From positions 1 through 37,198 of the forward strand of contig NZ_JAMZCY010000016.1 in the NCBI RefSeq assembly GCF_024519285.1: a stretch of DNA of 37,198 nucleotides, given 5' to 3'. The position numbers were made by a program, and so were the translations under genes. The notes below the pieces were generated by a model. The model searched no databases. It was not told the origin of the DNA and saw nothing but the letters and a program-made list of their open reading frames with translations. Each line of letters starts with the position of its first letter. Position 1 is the first letter of the stretch. Source of the stretch: Cohnella sp. WQ 127256. Its GTDB lineage: Bacteria > Bacillota > Bacilli > Paenibacillales > Paenibacillaceae. Below are positions 7,446-16,554 of the stretch, piece by piece.

Positions 7446-8582
7446 TCATTTCTCGTATTTCACAATAATGGCGTTGCTGATCTGACGGCCTGGTGTCGTT
7501 AAATACTTGCCATCAACGTATAATCCGCTTGAGGCTCCCCCGTCTAAATTCATAGCTTGGTAAGCGCCGGCTTGCTTCATAATTGCTGCGAGCTGCGGAA
7601 TGGTCGCCCCGCCTATCGTTAGGAGAATGAGCTTGTGATCGCGAGTAATCCCAAGTGCGCTTCGCGCTCCGCCTCCCGTTAGTATTTTCGGGTCCTTGAA
7701 GCCCTCTGCAACGACATTAAGCTCTACCTTCCCATCCTTTACGAGACGAGGCCCGACTTGAACTCCGCCTTCAATCTTTATGTTGTTAAACTGCTCCTTG
7801 TAATAAGTTCCGGATATGAGCTTGACAAGGTTATTCTTATCGAAGGTGAAGATCGTTCGACGATCACTTAAATCCTTTTTCCTCTGTTCGCCACCACTAA
7901 CGACGTTCCCATACGGAATCTTAATGTCAGATTTGGTATAGGCATCGAAGAAGGACCCATTAATCGCGACAGCGGCTCCATTCTTATTAGCAATGTTCTT
8001 CAAATCGTCAACACGGCCAATCTCATCGTGGGCCAATGCAACGTCCAACCTGATCTTAGGGTGCATCAGCGAGATGGTGACGACTTGTGTTTTGAAGCTT
8101 TTGCTCCCCACCTTGAATGTCTTGCTCTCACTGACGATTGGCTTGCTATTATTAGGATTAAGCGCTTGGCTGATAACGGGTAATTCTGCGGTTTGTTCGT
8201 CTAACGTCACACTTACGGATGAAGTGTCACCTTTCCACTCCTGCTTCATTTTCAACGTATCGGTAACGAAACGAAGTGGCACGTACTTAACTCCTTGTGC
8301 AATGTAAGGCAGATCCGTTAATTCAACCTGCTCCTCATTGACGGATGCTAGCCTCTTTCCTATATACATGGAAATCTTTGTTTGCTCGTAGGTCATATCA
8401 ACCCGCTGTTCCGCCGAATCCCAATTCACATTGACTCCGACACCACTTAAGAATTGAATGGGAACAAAGGTCGTTGATTTCTGCGCATCCAGGTAACCAA
8501 AGCTTTTGGGCTCTGTTGAAGCCCAGCTTGTAGATACGAAACATAAGCAGGAGAGAAGCAGCAACACGATAATTCTTTTCAT
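7446..8582 (-). CDS. secreted phosphodiester glycosidase (NAGPA-type) with copper-amine-oxidase-N-like domain
   Basis: The 378-residue protein has an N-terminal signal peptide (about 1-21, no lipobox). A stalk/copper-amine-oxidase-N-like domain follows (about 28-130, with TTFVPIQFLSG and KYVPLRFVTDTL, the repeats typical of that module). The C-terminal catalytic domain is of the phosphodiester glycosidase family (about 190-378): GAAVAINGSFFDAY, GGARSALGIT.D..LILLTIGG and YQAMNLDGGASSGLYVDG. The family is named for the uncovering enzyme that removes GlcNAc from a sugar phosphodiester; bacterial members are mostly uncharacterised. It is the last gene of carbohydrate operon 1, 68 bases after GH5, with its own AAGGAG, and is followed by a terminator. 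It should act outside the membrane on a phosphodiester-linked sugar. The substrate is unknown. Confidence 0.88.
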   Translation of the reverse strand: MKRIIVLLLLSCLCFVSTSWASTEPKSFGYLDAQKSTTFVPIQFLSGVGVNVNWDSAEQRVDMTYEQTKISMYIGKRLASVNEEQVELTDLPYIAQGVKYVPLRFVTDTLKMKQEWKGDTSSVSVTLDEQTAELPVISQALNPNNSKPIVSESKTFKVGSKSFKTQVVTISLMHPKIRLDVALAHDEIGRVDDLKNIANKNGAAVAINGSFFDAYTKSDIKIPYGNVVSGGEQRKKDLSDRRTIFTFDKNNLVKLISGTYYKEQFNNIKIEGGVQVGPRLVKDGKVELNVVAEGFKDPKILTGGGARSALGITRDHKLILLTIGGATIPQLAAIMKQAGAYQAMNLDGGASSGLYVDGKYLTTPGRQISNAIIVKYEK

Positions 8583-8650
8583 AATCGAAAACTCCTTGTA
8601 CTCTAGTTGTTTATCACACCTTTCTTTATCGGATAATTATGGAAGATTAA

Positions 8651-10288
8651 TTAGGCTGGAATAACCTCAAGCCATTGGATACCTATCGAATTGTCTATCG
8701 AACTAAGCTCGATTCGATGTAATCCAGCAGCAAGCTTTACCGGGTTATGTGTTCGTTTGGTTCCCCATAAGCTGTCGACCAGCTCTATTCTTTCGATCGA
8801 TTCACCGTCTATCGTGACAGCAAGTCCCGCGCTCCCATTAGGAGCGAATAAACACAAATCTATGAAATATAATGAAGCCTCTGCGGTATCCGCAACTGTG
8901 AAATCATAGGAAACCCAATCTTCAGCAGCTAATTGCACATACATCCACTCATCTGCTTTCCATGCCTCCCCCTTACCATGCTCAAAGCTTGGGGTTTCCC
9001 TCGAACCTTCGACAAATCGGATATCCACTCCATCTTGATTCCGAAAGCCAATGGGGTTACGCTTCCCTTCCTTGATCCCATAGCTTACACCCGCACCCTT
9101 ATAACCATAGAAGATTGCCGGTATTCGAGCCTTCGGCCTACGGAATAGGGATAATGTAACCTCCGGGTGATAAATACACTCTACGAAAGAAATGTTATGC
9201 AAATACTCCCACAGAATACGCTCAGCGGTCGCCTCATCCGGCTTACTCCCGCCTTCCAAATAATCGATCAGAAGCTGCCAACCAGATGGGATGTTTACCG
9301 AGCAAGGGGAATTGTCTTTACCCATCTTCTTCCACGTCCAGAAGTTCCATGAGATGTTATGATCCTCGAATAACCGAAACGCACCTGCGTACCATTCCTT
9401 ATTATTCTCGCCCCCCTCACCCATGTAGATCGGAACATTCCACTCTTCTCTTTTATCCAAGTAGGTTTGTATGCTCTCCGTGTCTGGATTGTTCCAGTAC
9501 TTATGAAATTGAAGCATTAGATTGTTATCGAATGGATCATCGAAGATCGACCAGTCCGTAGCCCAGTGCGCACCTTCAAGAATAATCATATGACGATCGT
9601 CTACCTCACGGATTGCTTTCGTAATATCTCGGTATAGCGGCATAATTTGATTATTATAGGAAGAGAACCAATTCGGAAGCGGCTCATTCAACAGATCATA
9701 GCCCGCGACTATCCACTCATCCTTATATCGTTTTGCTAGCATCCTCCACAAATCAATAGTCATCTGTTTATTATTTTCGTCGATGAACAATTCCGGCTGA
9801 TCATTCTCTGAATCATCAATATTCGTACCTGTTTGCCCACCTGGAGCGCCATGTAGATCCAAAATGACATAAAGTCGATGCTCGCGACACCAACCAATGA
9901 CCTTATCAAGCAACACCAGATGTTGCTCATGATATTGAACAGCTCCTGCATCACCTTCAACAATTAGAAATCTAGAATTAATCGGTACTCGCACGGAATT
10001 GTAGCCATCTGCTGCAATTTGCTTAATATCCTCTTCAGAGGTATATCGTTCATAGTAGATTTCCCAGAATTGCTCGGCCTTCTCTTCACCAACTAGTTCC
10101 TTAACCATAAGCTCAATCCGACGCGGACGATCTCCTCCATTAGGGAACATCCACATATATCCCTCTGGAAGCATCCAGCTCCCAAATCCAACTCCACGAA
10201 GAAGAATCTCCCGCCCTTCGCCGTTGATCAGCTTTTGCCCTACCGCCTTTAGAAATCCAGTAACTTCATGCCCTTGTGATAATGTCAA
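8651..10288 (-). CDS. cytoplasmic GH5 glucanase with C-terminal carbohydrate-binding-like domain
   Basis: The 545-residue protein is a glycoside hydrolase of family 5. Features are LRGVGFGSW near 30-38, NSVRVPI near 97-103, DLHGAPGGQTG near 144-154, the acid/base glutamate in NEP (E202), and the nucleophile in YMGEGGE (E291). The DLHGAPGGQ block resembles exo-1,3-beta-glucanase-type members. Residues from about 385 form a second, beta-rich domain resembling CBM6/CBM35 modules. There is no signal peptide, so it should cleave oligosaccharides after import. The start is TTG at 10288, supported by GGGAG 9 bases upstream. It lies 39 bases after the second permease. The true linkage specificity cannot be read from sequence. 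Confidence 0.87.
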   Translation of the reverse strand: MTLSQGHEVTGFLKAVGQKLINGEGREILLRGVGFGSWMLPEGYMWMFPNGGDRPRRIELMVKELVGEEKAEQFWEIYYERYTSEEDIKQIAADGYNSVRVPINSRFLIVEGDAGAVQYHEQHLVLLDKVIGWCREHRLYVILDLHGAPGGQTGTNIDDSENDQPELFIDENNKQMTIDLWRMLAKRYKDEWIVAGYDLLNEPLPNWFSSYNNQIMPLYRDITKAIREVDDRHMIILEGAHWATDWSIFDDPFDNNLMLQFHKYWNNPDTESIQTYLDKREEWNVPIYMGEGGENNKEWYAGAFRLFEDHNISWNFWTWKKMGKDNSPCSVNIPSGWQLLIDYLEGGSKPDEATAERILWEYLHNISFVECIYHPEVTLSLFRRPKARIPAIFYGYKGAGVSYGIKEGKRNPIGFRNQDGVDIRFVEGSRETPSFEHGKGEAWKADEWMYVQLAAEDWVSYDFTVADTAEASLYFIDLCLFAPNGSAGLAVTIDGESIERIELVDSLWGTKRTHNPVKLAAGLHRIELSSIDNSIGIQWLEVIPA

Positions 10289-10327
10289 AGTCGTTCTCTC
10301 CCTCGTTAGGCTTAAAACCCGCTGGCT

Positions 10328-11188
10328 CTAACCTTTGATCGCACCTTCTGCAATTCCATTGAGAATATATTTTTGCAGGATTAGATAAAAGATAACGACA
10401 GGTAGCATGGCCAATATTAATGAAGCCAATATGTTTGACCAATCATTGCTATACTCACCGAACAGCATATTGGTGGATAAGAGCAGCGTATAGCTGTCAG
10501 AATTCGTCAACATCAACAGTGGTAGCAGAAAATCATTCCACATCCACAGTAAATTTAAAATCGCGATAGTAGCAGTTACTGGAAGCAGCAGCGGGAAGAT
10601 CACTGCGTAGAACAGCCTAAGTTCACCACACCCATCAATAATAGCAGCTTCATCTAAGTCTCTTGGAATGGATTTCACAAAGCCATGATATAAGAAAATA
10701 GCCATTGAAACGCCCAGTCCGATATAAATCATTCCCAATCCATAAATAGAGCCTTGTATGGATAATTCATTCGATATTTTCACAAGGGTAATCATAATGG
10801 AATGGAAAGGAATCAACATAGATAGGATGAATAGTCCAAACAAAGCCGAGCTTAATTTGCCTTTGGTTCGAGAGAGCTTATACCCTGCCAAAGATGCACA
10901 CACAATAATTCCTATCAAGCCAACAGCTGCAATTTGTATCGTATTCCCTAAGCTCCGAAAAAAATGAATTTTCTCAAAAGCGCTCGAAAAATTATTGAAT
11001 TGAACTTTAGCAGGAAAAGATAAGATGTTCGTTAGCATCTCGCTTTGCGTTTTCACCGAATTAAGAATCCCCATATAGATGGGAAACAGCATGACAACTG
11101 CTCCGAGAAGCAGGAAGAGAAGAACGAGACCAGAGCCAGCTCGGCGACTTAACCGAACACCTCCCGCGTTTCCGCTGCTATTCCTCAT
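10328..11188 (-). CDS. carbohydrate ABC transporter permease (MalG type)
   Basis: This inner-membrane permease has six predicted membrane segments and the EAA loop DEAAIIDGCGELRLFYAVIFPLL near residues 176-198. It pairs with the MalF-type permease upstream. I choose the ATG at 11188, which overlaps the upstream stop as ATGA and follows AGAGGTGG. A longer frame to 11218 would overlap the neighbour by 34 bases. No ATPase gene is present in the operon. Transporters of this CUT1 class commonly share one distant MsmX-type ATPase, so that is expected here too. Confidence 0.92.
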   Translation of the reverse strand: MRNSSGNAGGVRLSRRAGSGLVLLFLLLGAVVMLFPIYMGILNSVKTQSEMLTNILSFPAKVQFNNFSSAFEKIHFFRSLGNTIQIAAVGLIGIIVCASLAGYKLSRTKGKLSSALFGLFILSMLIPFHSIMITLVKISNELSIQGSIYGLGMIYIGLGVSMAIFLYHGFVKSIPRDLDEAAIIDGCGELRLFYAVIFPLLLPVTATIAILNLLWMWNDFLLPLLMLTNSDSYTLLLSTNMLFGEYSNDWSNILASLILAMLPVVIFYLILQKYILNGIAEGAIKG

Positions 11189-12072
11189 GCTTCCACCTCT
11201 CTTCTCTTCATGATCCATAATTGAACAATCGTAATTATAAATACGATCAGGAATAAGATCATTGCTTTTGCACTTGCATAGCCATAACGATTACTCTGAC
11301 TAAATGCTTCTTCAAAAATATTAAGCGCAATAACCTGTGTAGCCCTGCCTGGTCCGCCACCTGTAAGAGCAAACACCGCTTCAAACACTTTAAACGAGTT
11401 ATTCAATGTCACGAACAGTCCGATCGTTAGAGCGGGATAAATCATAGGTAGAGTAACATTCCGAAAGGTTTGCAAAGCACTGGCTCCATCAATCGCAGCA
11501 GCTTCCTTTAGTTGCTGAGGAACACCTTGAAGCGCTGCAATATAGATGACCATTAGATAGCCAACTCCACTCCAGAGCGAAAGAATTAGGAGCGCAAAGA
11601 AGGATAGTCTTGGATCCCCAATCCACGATTGATCTAGAAATTTAAAGACCGTGTGCTCCGCGATATAAGGTAGAACCTTAGTGAATATAAACATCCACAT
11701 GAAGCCACCGATAATTAAGCTAATCATATTAGGCATAAAGAAGATCGTCCGGAACCATACTTTGCTGCGCTTACGAGATTCAATCAACACCGCTAATAAG
11801 ATAGCAAAGAAGTTCGATAGGATGACCATAAACACAACGTACTTAAGGGTAAAGCCTATGGAATCAAGGAAGAAACGATCCTCCGAGAGCGCTTCGATAT
11901 AATTGCTGAATCCCACCATCTCATAGGTGGGATTCAGTCCGTTCCAATCCGTTAAGCTGTACCACACCCCCCCGATAGAGGGGGCGAGTACAAATACGGA
12001 ATAGAATAGGAGGGCTGGGAAAACGAAAGCTAGCAGAATGAGAGTTTTCTTCCCATTTCTGATGAAACTCAT
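11185..12072 (-). CDS. carbohydrate ABC transporter permease (MalF/UgpA type)
   Basis: The 295-residue membrane protein starts with a short cytoplasmic tail and a first membrane helix (LILLAFVFPALLFYSVFVLAP). It carries WYSLTDWNG and the EAA motif EAAAIDGASALQTFRNVTLP (about 193-212), which contacts the ATPase. It forms the channel with the MalG-type partner, to which it is joined by an ATGA overlap. It follows the binding lipoprotein by about 20 bases. TAGGAGTGATAGG precedes the ATG. Confidence 0.92.
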   Translation of the reverse strand: MSFIRNGKKTLILLAFVFPALLFYSVFVLAPSIGGVWYSLTDWNGLNPTYEMVGFSNYIEALSEDRFFLDSIGFTLKYVVFMVILSNFFAILLAVLIESRKRSKVWFRTIFFMPNMISLIIGGFMWMFIFTKVLPYIAEHTVFKFLDQSWIGDPRLSFFALLILSLWSGVGYLMVIYIAALQGVPQQLKEAAAIDGASALQTFRNVTLPMIYPALTIGLFVTLNNSFKVFEAVFALTGGGPGRATQVIALNIFEEAFSQSNRYGYASAKAMILFLIVFIITIVQLWIMKRREVEA

Positions 12073-12092
12073 ATCCTATCACTCCTATCCAG

Positions 12093-13439
12093 TTAGCCAT
12101 GACTCAGATTTTCCTTCGCTGCTGCTTTAACCGCCGCTGCCCATGTTTTATCCATCGTTGCGATAAAGTCCTCTTTCGTAACGGTTTTGGCATAATAGCT
12201 TTGCAATAGCTTAGCTTGCTCATCTGTAACCCCATTAGGAAGCGATAAATCTTGGTAGGCCTGACCATTCGCCACATAAGCAGAGGATTCTTCTACCCAT
12301 GGACTCACTTTGAATTGGTGAACCGTTGAGATCGGATTAAACTTCAATTGCTCGAACAATGCGGAAGAGTCCTTCTCGTCAAGAATATAGTTCAGTAAAT
12401 CAAGCGCAACTTCTTTGTTCTTACTTGCTGGTGATAAGGCTAGAGAAGTTGAGGTAGAAAGGTTAATCATTGTATCTTTCGCATTATTACTTACTGGAAG
12501 TGCTGCAACGCCGATTTCAAAATCTGCATTTACCTTCAAGATTGCATCTGCATTCCAAGGTCCTTGAACCCACATTGCTGATTTTCCATTTGCAAAATCA
12601 GCTGCACCCGCTTCATTGCCAACTTCAAATGGCTTTTTAGTTCCATTCGCATTAATCAAATCAATAATATCGAAGATAGCCGCAATATCTTTGTAGGAAG
12701 CTTGACCTGCATTCATCTTTTCAATCCAATCTGGATGCTGCGAGGATACGATCCCACCAAGCGATTGTGCAGTCATCAGCTGTGGTACCCATGACTCTTG
12801 GAATGCCAGCTGGAAAGGTGCAATGCTTGCTGCTTTCAATTTCTCAATAACCACTTTCATTTCATCCAAAGTGTTTGGTGGGGTTAACCCTAAATCCTTA
12901 AACATTTTCTTGTTGTACAAATATCCCCATGTGGAGCTTTCTAAAGGTAGGACGACAACTTTACCATCGTAGGTTACTGTTTTCTTAATCGGTTCGTATA
13001 AGCTTTTGATAGCAGGTTGATCGGCAAGATCACTTAAGTAACCCGCGTTATAGTAAGTCGGGATGTCATTCGCATGAATCGTGAACAAGTCCGGGGAATC
13101 GTTCGAAGCTAGACGCGTTTGTAAAATTTGTTTAGCCTGATCAGAATTCGGCATTTCTGCTTTGATCGTCACCTCGATATTTTTGTCCGCTAATTCCTTC
13201 GCCTTAAATTGCTCGAAATAGGCTTCAAATTGGTCCTTATACTGTGGGTAGCTCATAAATACATTTAGTTCCACCTTCGTAGGCTTGGCTGGTGTCGCTG
13301 CTTCCGGCGTGCTCGTTGTTGTGCTAACTGGAGCCTCACTGCTAGCAGATGGTTCAGTATTTTTGTTCCCATTCCCACATCCAGAGATGACCATTAATAG
13401 TACGACAGCAATCAGACTTGCATTGATGATTTTCTTCAT
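12093..13439 (-). CDS. sugar-binding lipoprotein of ABC transporter (family 1)
   Basis: The 448-residue protein has a lipoprotein signal ending in VISGC (cysteine 21), a Ser/Thr/Pro-rich linker, and a family 1 extracellular binding domain. Recognisable parts are LFTIHANDIPTYYNAGYLSDL, YDGKVVVLPLESSTWGYLYNKKMF, and FANGKSAMWVQGPWN near residue 290. It should deliver a sugar or oligosaccharide to the two permeases just downstream. It is separated from the response-regulator gene upstream by 129 bases containing a cre-like site. Expression may therefore be controlled both by the sensor pair and by carbon catabolite repression. The substrate is unknown; the GH5 in the operon suggests a beta-glucan oligosaccharide. 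Confidence 0.92.
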   Translation of the reverse strand: MKKIINASLIAVVLLMVISGCGNGNKNTEPSASSEAPVSTTTSTPEAATPAKPTKVELNVFMSYPQYKDQFEAYFEQFKAKELADKNIEVTIKAEMPNSDQAKQILQTRLASNDSPDLFTIHANDIPTYYNAGYLSDLADQPAIKSLYEPIKKTVTYDGKVVVLPLESSTWGYLYNKKMFKDLGLTPPNTLDEMKVVIEKLKAASIAPFQLAFQESWVPQLMTAQSLGGIVSSQHPDWIEKMNAGQASYKDIAAIFDIIDLINANGTKKPFEVGNEAGAADFANGKSAMWVQGPWNADAILKVNADFEIGVAALPVSNNAKDTMINLSTSTSLALSPASKNKEVALDLLNYILDEKDSSALFEQLKFNPISTVHQFKVSPWVEESSAYVANGQAYQDLSLPNGVTDEQAKLLQSYYAKTVTKEDFIATMDKTWAAAVKAAAKENLSHG

Positions 13440-13481
13440 GGCTGGTTTTGCCCCCTCATATTTAACTTCATCCTCAGTATG

Positions 13482-13497
13482 GTGGAAGCGCTTACGG
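13482..13497. promoter_or_regulatory. cre-like CcpA site upstream of carbohydrate operon 1 transporter genes
   Basis: The site contains the palindromic core AAGCGCTT (13486-13493). Read on the minus strand, CCGTAAGCGCTTCCAC matches the CcpA consensus WTGNAARCGNWWNCAW at the core, with mismatches at the outer positions. It lies about 45-60 bases upstream of the binding-protein start. No promoter could be fixed next to it. Confidence 0.6.
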
Positions 13498-13568
13498 TTT
13501 TCATTGCAGGATATTAACGTCTTCTATTGCACAATATTGAGGTGAAGCATCCCTCTGAGCTTTCATCG

Positions 13569-14666
13569 CTATTCCTTCCCATTACGCAATTCTCCCGGTG
13601 CAAATCCGTAATGCTTCTTAAATACCCGATAGAAATAAGCCACATCCATATAGCCTGTCATCTCTGCTGCATGCTTAATGGAAAGCTTATGCTCGACGAT
13701 CAACTGCTTCGCTTTTTCCATTCTTCTACGTATGATGTAGTCGGTCACGGTTTCGCCGCTGAAGGTTTTGAATGATCGGCTTAGATGCTCTTTGCTTATA
13801 TAGAAATAATCAGCAAGTGTCTCTAGCGATATTGTATTCTTATAATTACGATTAATATAAGCAAGGACTTCACTCATATCTAATTTACTTCTTTTTTTAC
13901 GGGCTTCTTGTACAAAATCAATGGCCTGCTTGTATATTCCGCCTATACGTCCGATCATCTCTATCACAGATTGCTCTACGCTTTCTTCAGGCAGCTTCGG
14001 CGGCGCTAGCTGTGCGATCCATAGACTCCATTCTAGCTCTAGCTCGCTTGTCGCAACAAAATGCTCAAGCATCTGCATAAAATCATGTCCGATTTCCTTC
14101 AGCCTACTGCTCTCAAAATGCTCTGAATCCAAAAAATGCTGCAAGGCTGTTAACGTCTGTGAGACTCCCACCGCATTCAAGTCCAATAAATAGCCATAAA
14201 CCAAGTGCCGGTATTCCAAATACTGATCCAATACAATGGAATCCGTCATTAGGAGTGGCGTATTCCTAGGCATAGCTGAGATTTGCTTTGTTTGCTGTAG
14301 CTCACGCACGCATTGCGCTAGAGCTGCATTAAGCTCATCCGGATCAACGGGCTTAAGTAAGTAATCTTTGGCTTGGGAATGAATCGCCTGCTTGAGATAG
14401 ACGAAATCATCATAGCCGCTCATCACGATGATTTTGAGAAAGGGATGTTGTTCCTTCAGAGCTTTCAATAGGTCCACGCCATCTATCCCCGGCATTCTCA
14501 TGTCTGTTACGACAATGTCTGGGGATAGCTCATCAATCATTCTTAAGCTCTCTAAACCATCCTCTGCCTCTCCAACAATCGTCAATTGGAGCATGTCCCA
14601 TTCCCCTAGCTGCTTAATCACTTTTCTAGACCAAGGCTCGTCATCGACAATCATCACCTTATACAT
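13569..14666 (-). CDS. AraC-type response regulator (YesN family) of carbohydrate operon 1
   Basis: The 365-residue protein has an N-terminal receiver domain (1-120; acidic pair DDE at 8-10, phospho-acceptor Asp55 in VVTDMRMPG, switch region VMSGYDDF, lysine in LLKPVD). A middle linker follows, then a C-terminal double helix-turn-helix of AraC type (about 265-360; ISLETLADYFYISKEHLSRSFK and MTGYMDVAYFYRVFKKHYGFAPGE). The ATG at 14666 overlaps the kinase stop by 8 bases and has AAAGGG at the right distance; a GTG at 14675 sits too close to that site. It should be phosphorylated by the kinase encoded immediately upstream and switch on the transporter/GH5 genes downstream. Confidence 0.92.
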   Translation of the reverse strand: MYKVMIVDDEPWSRKVIKQLGEWDMLQLTIVGEAEDGLESLRMIDELSPDIVVTDMRMPGIDGVDLLKALKEQHPFLKIIVMSGYDDFVYLKQAIHSQAKDYLLKPVDPDELNAALAQCVRELQQTKQISAMPRNTPLLMTDSIVLDQYLEYRHLVYGYLLDLNAVGVSQTLTALQHFLDSEHFESSRLKEIGHDFMQMLEHFVATSELELEWSLWIAQLAPPKLPEESVEQSVIEMIGRIGGIYKQAIDFVQEARKKRSKLDMSEVLAYINRNYKNTISLETLADYFYISKEHLSRSFKTFSGETVTDYIIRRRMEKAKQLIVEHKLSIKHAAEMTGYMDVAYFYRVFKKHYGFAPGELRNGKE

Positions 14667-16434
14667 GTTCTTCACCCTTTACTTTCATAGGTAGCGTAAA
14701 TAAAACGATCGTTCCCATACCTTGCTTACTATATATACGTATACCCGAACGTTCACCGAAATGGAGCTTTAACCGGGAATCCACATTTTTTAAGCCTATC
14801 CCTTTTCTTCTTCCACTTGGTTCTTTATCAGAGAGATTCGCATTACTGTCATTCCCCGAGCGCAAGTCATTCCGTATCTCGCCAAGCTTATCCTCATCTA
14901 GTCCGACGCCACTGTCCAGAACAGCAATGAGAATGCGGTTATGAATTCGTTTGATTCTTACTTCTACAGACCAGCTTCCCGCCTTACTTTGTAGTCCATG
15001 CTCGAACGCATTTTCCACAATCGGTTGTAGAGTAAATTTAGGAAGTCGACACTCTGTCGATGCCTCATCATTGTTCACGATGACTTGGCAACGTCCGATG
15101 AATCTTTGCTCTTGGATAAAAATATAGTTCTGCATGTGCTTAAGCTCATCACCAAATAATACTAAATCGCTTCCCGTGCTAATCGAATACCTTAATAAAT
15201 CTCCAATTACCCGCGTAACCCGATATATTTCCGGAGCATCCTTTTCAAGCGCCATACCCCCAATTAAATGCAGCGTATTATTCAGAAAATGAGGATTAAT
15301 CTGCGCCTGTAGTGTTCTGAGCTGCGAGGTCTTCATATCAATTTCTCTCTGGTACTCGACCTCGATCAGCTCTTTCATCCGCTGCATCATCGAATTATAT
15401 CCATGCTCTAGCAAGCCGATCTCATCGGTATTCTTAACCGACTTCAATTCAAAGCTTTGAATTTCTGCCTTTCTCATCGTCCGAGCTAGACTAACTATTG
15501 GCTTACTAATTCGTAATGAAATAAGAATGGACAGGATTACAGATGCGGCGACAAATAAAATCCCGATAACAATCCCCGCTTTGATTGTAGCTTGTGCGCT
15601 CTGATTAATCGTTTCCACCGGGATCGCCTTAATTATCGTCATTTTCCCTTTGCTGACCTTCTGCATGAAAAAATAATATTTATTTATTTTCTGAAATCCT
15701 AGGCCAGTCTCAGGTACTTCTAGACTGTTAATTAGAGAATATGAAGCTTCCGAATCCTTACTATTGGTCGAGCCAGACAGCAATTCTCCTTCGTCATTAA
15801 GCAGGAAAACAGAGCTGTCTTGTTCTGATTTAAGAATCGTGCCTATTTCATCCCAAACCTTACGGTTAATTCTAACGGAGAGACCACCAAGGAGCTTACG
15901 ATCTTCAAAACGATTCATACTGTGAAAAGCATAAATCCCATTGACCTCCTGCTTGAAATACATATTGATAGGGGTTTCCAGCATTCGGCTCCATGGTCCA
16001 TCCTGAATGTCTAGATAGGTAATCAATCCGCTACTCGTAAAGTTAACGGATATTGCCTTTTTATTATCGTGAATATATAGGGTGAAATCATCGATTTTAT
16101 TGGAATTGGCATAGAATACTTGTTTTAGAGTATCGCTAATATACTTCTGCGTCGTAAATTGAAGGCTTAAATTAGGGGTATCCACCGTGGTCAGGTTGCT
16201 CATTAATTGCGTATTAATCTGTACAGTATAGAACAATGTATCGATCTGCTGAATGAGCTCATTCAGATACTGATTCACCCATTCCATCCGCGAAACGTTA
16301 GCATTGATGATTTCCTGCTCAACGGAATGTCGAGTGTTGTTAGAAGCAAGCCAAGTGACGGTCGCCACAGGCAAAGTCGTTAAGCAAATCATCAGTAACA
16401 TCAGCTTGAAACGAATCCCTACTCTTCTCTTCAC
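14659..16434 (-). CDS. sensor histidine kinase (YesM family) of carbohydrate operon 1
   Basis: The 591-residue membrane kinase has one helix near 10-30, an extracellular sensing region to about 285, a second helix (285-308), and a HAMP segment. The His-kinase block is AQINPHFLNNTLHLIGG, with phospho-acceptor His382. An HATPase domain follows (LQPIVENAFEHGL N-box, DSGVGL, GIGLKNVDSRL). These are the marks of the YesM/LytS-like class that partners AraC-type regulators. The start is GTG at 16434, supported by GATGAGGA 6 bases upstream. A promoter near 16471-16500 lies just ahead, after the terminator of the preceding operon. The ligand is probably a sugar, possibly sensed with the binding lipoprotein; that is inference. 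Confidence 0.92.
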   Translation of the reverse strand: MKRRVGIRFKLMLLMICLTTLPVATVTWLASNNTRHSVEQEIINANVSRMEWVNQYLNELIQQIDTLFYTVQINTQLMSNLTTVDTPNLSLQFTTQKYISDTLKQVFYANSNKIDDFTLYIHDNKKAISVNFTSSGLITYLDIQDGPWSRMLETPINMYFKQEVNGIYAFHSMNRFEDRKLLGGLSVRINRKVWDEIGTILKSEQDSSVFLLNDEGELLSGSTNSKDSEASYSLINSLEVPETGLGFQKINKYYFFMQKVSKGKMTIIKAIPVETINQSAQATIKAGIVIGILFVAASVILSILISLRISKPIVSLARTMRKAEIQSFELKSVKNTDEIGLLEHGYNSMMQRMKELIEVEYQREIDMKTSQLRTLQAQINPHFLNNTLHLIGGMALEKDAPEIYRVTRVIGDLLRYSISTGSDLVLFGDELKHMQNYIFIQEQRFIGRCQVIVNNDEASTECRLPKFTLQPIVENAFEHGLQSKAGSWSVEVRIKRIHNRILIAVLDSGVGLDEDKLGEIRNDLRSGNDSNANLSDKEPSGRRKGIGLKNVDSRLKLHFGERSGIRIYSKQGMGTIVLFTLPMKVKGEEHV

Positions 16435-16470
16435 GGATTGTCCTCATCTCGCTTCTCGTCCTATCAACCT

Positions 16471-16500
16471 ATCATTACTCTTATCCTCATTTGCTGTCAA
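16471..16500 (-). promoter_or_regulatory. SigA-type promoter for carbohydrate operon 1
   Basis: On the minus strand a perfect TTGACA (16500-16495), an 18-base spacer and AATGAT (16476-16471) form a plausible SigA promoter. It lies between the terminator of operon 2 and the kinase start 37 bases downstream. The -10 matches at four of six positions. Confidence 0.6.
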
Positions 16501-16520
16501 CGATTAACCGTGAAAGAAAA

Positions 16521-16548
16521 AGACGATTGGAAGTTTCACCAATCGTCT
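16521..16548 (-). terminator. terminator of carbohydrate operon 2
   Basis: On the minus strand a perfect 10-bp stem, AGACGATTGG/CCAATCGTCT, with an 8-base loop runs into TTTTCTTTCAC. It lies 7 bases after the stop of the second kinase gene, as an intrinsic terminator should. Confidence 0.9.
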
Positions 16549-16554
16549 AGAATG

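Noticed and set aside
11188..11218. Longer N-terminus for the MalG-type permease
   Set aside because: It would overlap the upstream gene by 34 bases. The ATGA overlap with a good ribosome binding site is preferred.
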